In this document: piece after piece, positions 34,899 through 42,220 of the stretch
Numbering within the stretch: position 1 is the stretch's first letter
Layout of the letters: the number at the start of each line of letters is the position of its first letter
Assembly (NCBI RefSeq): GCF_005765165.1
Contig: NZ_VCIW01000002.1
Coordinates: 372,001-436,000 of the forward strand
Direction: 5' to 3'
DNA length: 64,000 nt
Source: Paenibacillus antri
GTDB lineage: Bacteria > Bacillota > Bacilli > Paenibacillales > YIM-B00363
Made by a program: the position numbers and the translations under genes
The notes under the pieces: generated by a model
What the model was told of the DNA's origin: nothing
The model's input: the letters and a program-made list of their open reading frames with translations, nothing else
Database searches by the model: none

Positions 34899-35981
34899 TT
34901 ACTCCGACGCCTCGATTCGCGCGAGCTCCTTGCGTACGATCGGAGCGACCTTCGTGCCGAGCAGCTCGATCGTGCGCAGCAGCTCGCGATGCGGCACGCC
35001 GCTGACGTCGACGTGGAGCAGGAAGCGCGTGAGGCCGAGGTTTTTGCGAAGCAGCACGATCTTCTCCGCGACGTACTCCGGATCGCCGACGTAGAGCGCG
35101 CCGCGCAGGCTGCGAGCGGCGTCGAACGCGGCGCGGCCGTAGTGGCCCCAGCCCCGCTCCCGGCCGATCGCGTTCATCATCTGCTGCGTCGGCGGGAAGA
35201 ACAGCTCGGCGGCCTGCTCCGCCGTGTCGGCGATGAAGCCGTGCGAATGCGTGGCGATCGGCAGCTTCGAAGGATCGTGGCCGGCTTGCGCGGCGGCTTC
35301 CTTATACAGCCGCACGAGCGGCGCGAACTGCTCCGGCTGCCCTCCGATGATCGCGAGGACGAGCGGCAGTCCGAGCATGCCGGCGCGAACGACAGATTCC
35401 GGGTTGCCGCCGCTCCCGATCCAGACCGGCAGCGGCTGCTGCACGGAGCGCGGGTAGACGCCGCGGTTATCGATCGCGGGGCGGTGACCGCCGGGCCAGG
35501 AAACCTTCTCCGAAGCGCGGATGTTCAGCAGCAGCTCCAGCTTCTCCTCGAACAGCTCGTCGTAATCGTTGAGGCTGTACCCGAACAGCGGGAACGACTC
35601 GATGAACGAGCCGCGGCCGGCCATAATTTCCGCGCGGCCGTTCGAGATGGCGTCCAACGTGGAAAATTGCTGATAGACGCGCACCGGGTCGTCCGAGGAC
35701 AGCACGGTGACCGCGCTCGACAGCCGGATCCTGCTCGTCCGAGCCGCGCCGGCGGCCAAAATGACGGCGGGGGCGCTCGCCGAATAATCGGGGCGGTGAT
35801 GTTCGCCGATCGCGTATACGTCCAGGCCGGCCTGCTCCGCGACGACGATCTCCTCGACGCCTTGGCGAATGCGCTCGGCGTGGCTGACGGGATCGCCGTT
35901 CGCCGGGTTCGGCGTCGCCTCGAGGAAGGTGCTGATCCCGATTTCCATATGGGGCGTTGCGGATAAAGTTTGATCGGACAT
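34899..35981 (-). CDS. LLM-class flavin-dependent oxidoreductase
   Basis: A 360-residue bacterial-luciferase-like monooxygenase-family protein on the minus strand. Recognisable parts are the start EIGISTFLEATPNP, the GEHHRPDYSASAP loop, the SSAVTVLSSDDPVRVYQQ strand and GGNPESVVRAGMLG. It binds reduced F420 or FMN in a TIM barrel; substrate unknown. AAGGAGG precedes the ATG. It is a single-gene unit with its own promoter. Confidence 0.88.
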   Translation of the reverse strand: MSDQTLSATPHMEIGISTFLEATPNPANGDPVSHAERIRQGVEEIVVAEQAGLDVYAIGEHHRPDYSASAPAVILAAGAARTSRIRLSSAVTVLSSDDPVRVYQQFSTLDAISNGRAEIMAGRGSFIESFPLFGYSLNDYDELFEEKLELLLNIRASEKVSWPGGHRPAIDNRGVYPRSVQQPLPVWIGSGGNPESVVRAGMLGLPLVLAIIGGQPEQFAPLVRLYKEAAAQAGHDPSKLPIATHSHGFIADTAEQAAELFFPPTQQMMNAIGRERGWGHYGRAAFDAARSLRGALYVGDPEYVAEKIVLLRKNLGLTRFLLHVDVSGVPHRELLRTIELLGTKVAPIVRKELARIEASE

Positions 35982-36019
35982 GTTCGAAAGATCCTCCTTA
36001 TATTCCTACAGTGTACCCC

Positions 36020-36048
36020 ATTGTATCACGAAAAGCCTCAAATTTGAA
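36020..36048 (-). promoter_or_regulatory. Promoter of the LLM oxidoreductase gene
   Basis: On the minus strand, TTCAAA (36048-36043), 17-base spacer, TACAAT (36025-36020), 39 bases before the start codon. Confidence 0.5.
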
Positions 36049-36066
36049 ATTTATGCTTGTCGTCGG

Positions 36067-36154
36067 GATTTTCGGTTTTTTCCTTAACTCAGGAGTCCAT
36101 TGCCGGCAGCTTTTCTTTACCTACGCGAAAATCGCCTTTTCCGGCTTCCTGAGT
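36067..36154. repeat. Interleaved inverted repeats in an AT-rich intergenic stretch
   Basis: GATTTTCG (36067-36074) pairs with CGAAAATC (36126-36133), and ACTCAGGA (36087-36094) pairs with TCCTGAGT (36147-36154). The order A-B-A'-B' would give a pseudoknot in RNA or two alternative hairpins. The 36.0-36.2 kb stretch holds no gene and is clearly more AT-rich than its surroundings. Confidence 0.35.
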
Positions 36155-36229
36155 GAAAGCAAAAATAAAAGTCTTGCGAGGATCAATTTGGGGCGAAGTT
36201 TTTACCCCGCGTCGTTTTCGTAAGAAAAG

Positions 36230-36418
36230 TTAAACGTGGTATTTGCCGGTCGGCTCGTTCAGCACCCACTCGAGCAGCAGGATCGAATCCTCCAGGCGTT
36301 CGAGCTGCGCGGACGACGAGGCGTCCTTCGCCGCGTCGCCTTCGAGGCGCGATTCGAGCGTGCGCTTCTGCATCGCGAGGTCGTTCAGCTTTCGCTTAAT
36401 CTGTTGTTCGGTGCGCAT
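36230..36418 (-). CDS. Small coiled-coil protein, function unknown
   Basis: A 62-residue, fully hydrophilic helical protein. Heptad pattern of Leu/Ile with Arg/Lys/Glu covers nearly the whole length (QIKRKLNDLAMQKRTLES, then LERLEDSILLLEWVL). GAAGGAG precedes the ATG. It is divergent from the nucleoside hydrolase gene, 68 bases away. I do not recognise a named family. Confidence 0.65.
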   Translation of the reverse strand: MRTEQQIKRKLNDLAMQKRTLESRLEGDAAKDASSSAQLERLEDSILLLEWVLNEPTGKYHV

Positions 36419-36486
36419 GCGGTTCGCTTCTCCTTCGGTTCCTTTTCCTGTATCATAACATCATCGGAACGGAAGGAGAAACGAAC

Positions 36487-37434
36487 ATGAACAAGAAGCT
36501 CGTATATATGAACCACGACGGGGGCGTCGACGATCTCGTGTCGCTCGCCGCCGTCCTGCTGATGCAAGACGTGGAGCTGCTCGGCGTCGGCGTCATTCCC
36601 GGCGACTGCTACTTGGAACCGGCGGTAAGCGCATCGCGGAAAATCATCGACGTCTTCGGCAGCGGCGCGAACGTAGAGACGGCCGCTTCGGATTCGCGGG
36701 CGAAAAACCCGTTCCCGAAGGAGTGGCGCATGCACGCGTATTTCGTGGACGCGCTGCCGATGCTGAACGAGAAGGACGAGCCCTCGGCGCCGCTGGTCGA
36801 AGAGCCCGCGCATCTTCATCTCGCGAGGAAGCTTCGGGAGGCGGACCGCAAGGTCACGCTGCTGTTCACGGGTCCGCTTACGGATTTGTCCCGCGCGCTG
36901 CTCGCCGCGCCCGACATCGAAGATAACATCGAGTCGCTCGTCTGGATGGGCGGGTCGTTCAAGGGGACGGGCAACATTATCGAGCCGGAGCATGACGGGA
37001 CGGCGGAATGGAACGCGTTCTGGGACCCCGAAGCGGCGGCCGACGTCTGGCGCTCGGGCATCGACATTATCGCGTATCCGCTGCTCGCGACCGATCAGGT
37101 GCCTTGGACGGTCGCGCGCCGCAACGCCTGGGCTCGGGAGCGCCGGCATCCGGCGCTCGACTTCGCGGCGCAGTGCTACGCGATGTGCCCGCCGCTCGTC
37201 CATGTGCACGCGAACGATACGTACTTCCTATGGGACTTGCTTACGACGTCCCACCTCGGCGGCGCGCCGATCGCGACGCTGCGGGAGGTCGCTTGCCGGG
37301 TGCATGCTTCCGGTCCGAGCCAGGGACGCATCGAAGAGGCGGATGGGTGCAGAACGATTCGCATCGCGGAGAAGATCGACGCCGAAGCGTTCTTCGCGTA
37401 TATGACGTCGCTCTTTAAGACGTACAAGGGGTAA
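36487..37434 (+). CDS. Inosine-uridine-preferring-type nucleoside hydrolase
   Basis: A 315-residue IUNH-family protein. The calcium-binding N-terminus reads NHDGGVDD, keeping D11, D15 and D16 but with Asn at the place of the first Asp of the usual DxDxGxDD. TGPLTDLSRAL and the WMGGSFKGTGNI segment follow, with AEWNAFWDPEAA as the family's NxxxDPEAA. It would cleave ribonucleosides to base and ribose. Single gene with AAGGAG upstream. Confidence 0.88.
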   Translation: MNKKLVYMNHDGGVDDLVSLAAVLLMQDVELLGVGVIPGDCYLEPAVSASRKIIDVFGSGANVETAASDSRAKNPFPKEWRMHAYFVDALPMLNEKDEPSAPLVEEPAHLHLARKLREADRKVTLLFTGPLTDLSRALLAAPDIEDNIESLVWMGGSFKGTGNIIEPEHDGTAEWNAFWDPEAAADVWRSGIDIIAYPLLATDQVPWTVARRNAWARERRHPALDFAAQCYAMCPPLVHVHANDTYFLWDLLTTSHLGGAPIATLREVACRVHASGPSQGRIEEADGCRTIRIAEKIDAEAFFAYMTSLFKTYKG

Positions 37435-37478
37435 CGAAGAAGAGGCTGTCCCGATTCGCGGGACAGCCTCTTCTTCGT
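37434..37478. terminator. Bidirectional hairpin between nucleoside hydrolase and AraC genes
   Basis: Perfect 20-bp stem, from ACGAAGAAGAGG (37434) to its inverse ending CTTCTTCGT (37478), loop ATTCG. It separates two converging genes. T runs are only partial, but the A/T-rich outer stem suits both directions. Confidence 0.75.
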
Positions 37479-37491
37479 CGTGCGCCTCCGT

Positions 37492-38382
37492 TCAGCCGAC
37501 CGGACCCGCATTCAAGCTCTTCAAATACTGCTTCGGCGTACAGCCGTTGAACCGCTTGAACAGCTCGTAGAAATGCGCCATGTTGCCGATTCCGACCTCG
37601 CTCGCCACCTCCGCGATGCTCCGCCCGCTCGTCACGAGCAGCCGCTCCGCCTTCGCGATCCGCTTGCGGTTGACGTAGTCCGTGAACGAAGCGCCCATCG
37701 CCCGCTTGAAATATTTCGAGAAATAAAAGTAACTCATCCCGGCCCGCCGCGCGACTTGTTCCATGTCGATCTTCTCGGCGAGATGCCGGTCCACGTATTC
37801 GACGATCGGCTTCATCGCGGATGCGTCCACATGCTCGTGCGCCTGGAGCAGCCCCCTGGTATCTCCTCGCAGCAGCGTCAGCAGCAGATGCTTAATATGC
37901 ATGCTGGCCGCGATTTCGTAGCCTTTGGACTCCCCGAGGATTTCCTTATGGATGCTCTCGATGATTCGCGCGACCTCGGCGCGCACGGCGGCATTTTCCT
38001 CGAACATATAATTCAATTCCTCGAGCGGATGCAGCACTTCGGAGAAGCGGCGGTAATACATCATCATCGCCGGATCGAAATACGGCTCCAGGTCGACGTG
38101 AAACACGATATACACGAGCGTATCCGGACCGACGACGCGCCCGCGGTGCAGCTGGGACGAGCCGATGACCATGACGTCTCCGGCTTTCAGCGTATAGGTT
38201 CGATTCGGCGTCGATATTTCGTGAACGCCTTCCTGCACGTACAGGAATTCGACTTCCTTGTGATAATGCCAGCGGATGTCCTGCATCGAAGGAGAAGGCT
38301 TCTTCGGCTGGCTCGTAAATTGCCATACTTTCAGGCACAAGGCAGGATTTTGATATAGGATCGGTTCCTGAAAAAACTCCAA
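37492..38382 (-). CDS. AraC-family regulator with N-terminal cupin domain
   Basis: About 296 residues. The N-terminal cupin (about 25-110) has HYHKEVEFLYVQEGVHEI and KAGDVMVIGSSQLH; the C-terminal double helix-turn-helix (about 195-290) ends with GIGNMAHFYELFKRFNGCTP. The start chosen is a TTG (MEFFQEP) nine bases after GAAGGGG; longer frames run into the upstream gene's promoter. It is divergent from the Gfo/Idh/MocA pair and probably activates that sugar cluster. Confidence 0.87.
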   Translation of the reverse strand: MEFFQEPILYQNPALCLKVWQFTSQPKKPSPSMQDIRWHYHKEVEFLYVQEGVHEISTPNRTYTLKAGDVMVIGSSQLHRGRVVGPDTLVYIVFHVDLEPYFDPAMMMYYRRFSEVLHPLEELNYMFEENAAVRAEVARIIESIHKEILGESKGYEIAASMHIKHLLLTLLRGDTRGLLQAHEHVDASAMKPIVEYVDRHLAEKIDMEQVARRAGMSYFYFSKYFKRAMGASFTDYVNRKRIAKAERLLVTSGRSIAEVASEVGIGNMAHFYELFKRFNGCTPKQYLKSLNAGPVG

Positions 38383-38515
38383 GGGAGTCGCCCCTTCTCG
38401 TCGCCTAGGACAAAATTGGATAAGAAACGGACAAATCGTTGCATAGGCACGGACGCGGAAAGACGGTAAGGTGGTGTCAGGAACGATTATACAACGAAAC
38501 GAGGATGAGAGACTT

Positions 38516-39520
38516 ATGAAAGTTGCGATCGTCGGCTGCGGCGGCATGGGAACGATCCATGCGTCCTGCTATCAGAGCATTCCGGACGTTACCGTCGTCG
38601 GAGTGCACGACATCGATCCGGACGCCATGCGCGCGCTGTCGGACCGGACGGGGGCGACGCCTTACGCGTCGTTCGCCGAGATGCTGGAGCAATCGGGCTG
38701 CGAAGCGGTCAGCATCGCGACGCCGAGCCATCTGCATAAGGCGTTCGCGGTGCGGACGGCGGCGGCCGGGAAGCATGTCATCAGCGAAAAGCCGATCGCC
38801 CTCACGCTCGAGGACGCCGAGGAAGTCATTCGGACATGCGAGCGGTATGGCGTTCGTCTGTTCGTCGGACATGTGGTCCGGTATTTTCCGGAATACGCCC
38901 AGATGAAGGCGAAGGTCGAGGCAGGCGAGCTCGGCCGGATCGGCGTCGTTCACGCGAAGCGCGCGGGCGCGCATCCGGGCGACCGGCGTCCTTGGTTCAA
39001 GGATGCCGAACAGAGCGGGGGCGTCGCCCTCGACTTGATGATCCACGATTTGGATTTCCTTCGGTGGACGCTCGGCGAGGTGCGCTCCGTCTACGGGCTG
39101 CATCGCGTGGAGGATACGGTGGAATACGCTTCGGCGACGCTCGTGTTCGAAAGCGGGGCGGTGGCGAACGCGGAAGCGTATTGGGGCTATCCGGGACCGT
39201 TCCACACGTCCGCCGAAATCGCCGGCAGCCGCGGGGTCGTTCGCAACCACAGCCTCGAGTCCGCTTCGCTGCACGTTCGCCGAGCGGCCGTCGAGGCGAA
39301 GAACGGAACGTTCGTCGAGGTGCCGCAAAGCCCGGGATATCATTCGCCTTACGAGCTGGAGCTGCGCGATTTCATCGATTGCATTCGCAGCGGGCGGGAG
39401 TCCGAAGTGACCGGGCGGGACGCCTATAAGGCGCTCGAGCTCGCGCTGGCGGTCATGGAATCGGCCAAGACCGGCAAGGCGGTCGTATTCGATCGAAACC
39501 TGGGGGAGGGTCTGAGATGA
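38516..39520 (+). CDS. Gfo/Idh/MocA-family oxidoreductase 1
   Basis: A 334-residue NAD(P)-dependent sugar dehydrogenase. The Rossmann motif is VGCGGMGTIH, with the family's SEKPIAL (catalytic Lys) and LDLMIHDLDFLRW (active-site Asp/His). It oxidises a sugar or polyol such as inositol or a deoxy sugar. It overlaps the next dehydrogenase by ATGA. The divergent AraC gene shares the 133-base control region. Confidence 0.9.
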   Translation: MKVAIVGCGGMGTIHASCYQSIPDVTVVGVHDIDPDAMRALSDRTGATPYASFAEMLEQSGCEAVSIATPSHLHKAFAVRTAAAGKHVISEKPIALTLEDAEEVIRTCERYGVRLFVGHVVRYFPEYAQMKAKVEAGELGRIGVVHAKRAGAHPGDRRPWFKDAEQSGGVALDLMIHDLDFLRWTLGEVRSVYGLHRVEDTVEYASATLVFESGAVANAEAYWGYPGPFHTSAEIAGSRGVVRNHSLESASLHVRRAAVEAKNGTFVEVPQSPGYHSPYELELRDFIDCIRSGRESEVTGRDAYKALELALAVMESAKTGKAVVFDRNLGEGLR

Positions 39521-40506
39521 ACAAGTTGAAGGTAGGCATGATCAGCTTCGCGCACGGTCACGCCTTCTCCTATCTGGATGCGCTGCTCCGTCTGCCGGAC
39601 GTCGAGGTCGTCGGGATCGCCGACGAATCGGCTTCCCGGGTCGAGAAGGTCGTGCGCGAGCGAGGGCTCGCCTATTACGAGGATTACCGGGAGCTGCTTG
39701 CGAACGACGCGGCGGACGCGGTCGTTATTTGCTCGGAAAACGTTCATCATGCGCGGCTGACGATCGACGCGGCGAAGGCGGGGAAGCACGTCGTCTGCGA
39801 GAAGCCGCTCGGCGTCTCCGTCGAGGAAATGGAGCGCATGGTCGCCGCTTGCCGAGACAACGGCGTGCAGCTGATGACCGCGTTCCCTTGCAGGTACTTG
39901 GCCGCCGTCGTCCGCGCGAAGGAAGCGGTCGACCGAGGCGAGATCGGCTCGATCGTCGCGATCAAGGGCACGAACCGGGGCTCCATGCCGGGCGGCTGGT
40001 TCGTCGACCCGGCGTTGTCCGGCGGCGGCGCGCTGCTGGATCATACGGTTCACGTCATGGACCTTATGAACTGGTTTACCGGTTCCCGGGCGAAAGAAGT
40101 GTACGCTTACGCCGCCACCTTGTTCCATGAAGAGCTCCAGGTGGACGACGCCGGCATGATTCACGTGAAGTTCGAGAACGGCGTCTTCGGCGTGCTCGAC
40201 ACGAGCTGGTCGCGGCCGAAGTCGTTCCCGACCTGGGGCGACGTAACGATGGAAATCGTCGGCACGAAGGGGAGCATCTCCGTGGACGCCTTGGCGCAAA
40301 AGAACGAGCTGTACAGCGAGGCGACGGGTAAGGGCCATCATCTGTTCTGGGGCGACAACATGGACTTCTACATGATGAAGTCGTTCACGGATGCGCTGCT
40401 TCACGGCGAGCCGGCGCCGATCTCCGGCGAAGACGGGCTCCGTTCGGCCGAGGTGGCGCTGGCCGGCTACGCCTCCGTGAAGCTGGGGCAGCCGGTGAAG
40501 TTGTAG
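39517..40506 (+). CDS. Gfo/Idh/MocA-family oxidoreductase 2
   Basis: A 329-residue paralogue-type dehydrogenase. VCEKPLGVS carries the catalytic Lys and GGGALLDHTVHVMDL the active-site His. The N-terminus (MISFAHGHAFSY) replaces the usual GxGxxG loop with a His-rich loop, as in a subset of this family. Translationally coupled to the previous gene, so both may act on successive or alternative substrates of one pathway. Confidence 0.88.
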   Translation: MNKLKVGMISFAHGHAFSYLDALLRLPDVEVVGIADESASRVEKVVRERGLAYYEDYRELLANDAADAVVICSENVHHARLTIDAAKAGKHVVCEKPLGVSVEEMERMVAACRDNGVQLMTAFPCRYLAAVVRAKEAVDRGEIGSIVAIKGTNRGSMPGGWFVDPALSGGGALLDHTVHVMDLMNWFTGSRAKEVYAYAATLFHEELQVDDAGMIHVKFENGVFGVLDTSWSRPKSFPTWGDVTMEIVGTKGSISVDALAQKNELYSEATGKGHHLFWGDNMDFYMMKSFTDALLHGEPAPISGEDGLRSAEVALAGYASVKLGQPVKL

Positions 40507-40519
40507 CATACTAAGAATA

Positions 40520-40559
40520 AAGCGCGTTCGCCTGTACGATCGGGGCGAGCGCGCTTTTC
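40520..40559 (+). terminator. Terminator after the dehydrogenase pair
   Basis: AAGCGCGTTCGCC (40520-40532) pairs with GGCGAGCGCGCTT (40544-40556) with one G-U pair, then TTTTCT. The following 200 bases to the isomerase gene contain no gene. Confidence 0.8.
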
Positions 40560-40760
40560 TATTTTCGCGCCGCCGGCGAACAGTTCGGCATGCCGATTCC
40601 TCCTTCGATGCTTCCATTGTAGGTCCTGAGAGAGGTCGGAGATACGAGACTTTTTTTACTCCGTTGTCCATTTTCTACTACTTGCGTTCGATCCATTGTA
40701 TGCGCCGGTCGGATTCGCTAAGGTAGGGGCGAAACCTAAACACGAAGGCGGAGTGGGAGC

Positions 40761-42203
40761 ATGAGAGGAACGTTCGAACGGGCGAAGGCGCGCGTAGGGG
40801 TCATTACGGTCGGTCATGAGCCGTATTGGGGGCAATTCCCGGGGTTGAAGGAAGAGCTTGAAGGCTACGGACGAGAGTTCGAAAAGATGCTGCGGGCGAA
40901 CGACGTCGACGTCGTTTCGGGCGGCTTCGTCGACAACGTCGACAAGTCGTTCGCGGCGTCCGCGTCGTTGAAAGCGAAGGACGTCGACTTTTTATTTTGT
41001 TTCTTAAGCACGTACGTCACGTCGTCCTCCGCGGCGACCGCGATTCTCAACCTGAACGTGCCGACGGTGCTGGTGGCGCTGCAGCCTCGCAAGCGCCTCG
41101 ATTATCGGAATACGACGACGTATATGCAGCTTGCGAACGACAACATCTGCTCGCTGCCGGAAATCGGCGGCGTCCTCGTCCGCGCGGGCAAGCCGGCGGC
41201 GGGCATGATCGTCGGGACGCTGCACGACGACGAGCGGGCGGTACGGGAGCTGCGGTCGTGGTGCCAGGTCGCGAACGCGCGGCGCGCTTTCAAGCATGCG
41301 AAGATCGGCTACCTCGGGCATACGTACGAGGGGATGTACGATATGAACTCGGATCCGACGGCGTTCACGGCGGCGTTCGGCTCGCACGTGCAGATGCTCG
41401 AGATGTGCGATCTCGCGAAGCTCGTCGGCGACGTAACTTCGGGCGAGACGCAGGAGAAAATCGAAGAGATCAAGAGCGTATTCACGATCGCCGATCCGTT
41501 CATCGATCCGGTGACGCGCCCGATCCGGCCGGAGGATCTCGAATGGTCGGCGAAGGTCGCCGTAGGGCTCGACAAGCTGGTCGCGGAGTACGGCTTGACG
41601 GGACTGGCGTATTATTACCGCGGGCGCGACAACAACGAGTACGAGCGTATCGGATCCAACATGGTGCTCGGCAATTCGCTGTTGACGGGCAAGGGCGTGC
41701 CGCTTGCGGGCGAAGCGGATCTGAAAACGTGCGCGGCGATGCTGATCATGGACCGGCTGGACGCGGGCGGCTCCTTCGCCGAGCTCCATCCGTGCGACTT
41801 CGTCGACGATATCGTGCTCGTCGGACACGACGGGCCGCATAACATCAAGATCGCGGACGGCCGCCCGGTCATTCGCGGGCTCGAGGTGTTTCACGGCAAG
41901 GCCGGCTCCGGCATCGGCGTCGAGTTCAGCATCAAGTCCGGGCCGGTCACGCTGCTCGGCATTTCGCAGACGGCGGACGGCCGCTTCAAGATGATCGCGA
42001 CCGAAGGCGAGTCCATCAAAGGGGAAATTCCGCAGACGGGCAATACGAATACGCGGTGCAGCTTCGGCGTAAGCGTAGCGGAGTTTATCGAGAAGTGGTG
42101 CTCCGCGGGACCGACGCATCACTTCGCCCTTGGGGTGGGCCATGTCGGGGCGAAAATCAAGAACGTCGCGAAGGTCATGGGCATCGAACTGGAGATCGTG
42201 TAA
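40761..42203 (+). CDS. L-fucose/L-arabinose isomerase-like protein
   Basis: A 480-residue protein of the fucose/arabinose isomerase superfamily. The N-terminal sugar-binding-like domain (1-170) has VGVITVGHEPYWGQF, and the C-terminal half shows GVPLAGEADLKT and ELHPCDFVDD, which hold the Glu/Asp metal ligands, with a His-rich THHFALGVGH at the end. It would interconvert an aldose and ketose with Mn2+. Overlaps the frame start of the next gene region and is probably cotranscribed with it. Confidence 0.8.
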   Translation: MRGTFERAKARVGVITVGHEPYWGQFPGLKEELEGYGREFEKMLRANDVDVVSGGFVDNVDKSFAASASLKAKDVDFLFCFLSTYVTSSSAATAILNLNVPTVLVALQPRKRLDYRNTTTYMQLANDNICSLPEIGGVLVRAGKPAAGMIVGTLHDDERAVRELRSWCQVANARRAFKHAKIGYLGHTYEGMYDMNSDPTAFTAAFGSHVQMLEMCDLAKLVGDVTSGETQEKIEEIKSVFTIADPFIDPVTRPIRPEDLEWSAKVAVGLDKLVAEYGLTGLAYYYRGRDNNEYERIGSNMVLGNSLLTGKGVPLAGEADLKTCAAMLIMDRLDAGGSFAELHPCDFVDDIVLVGHDGPHNIKIADGRPVIRGLEVFHGKAGSGIGVEFSIKSGPVTLLGISQTADGRFKMIATEGESIKGEIPQTGNTNTRCSFGVSVAEFIEKWCSAGPTHHFALGVGHVGAKIKNVAKVMGIELEIV

Positions 42204-42220
42204 TGGGAGGCCAGGGACGT

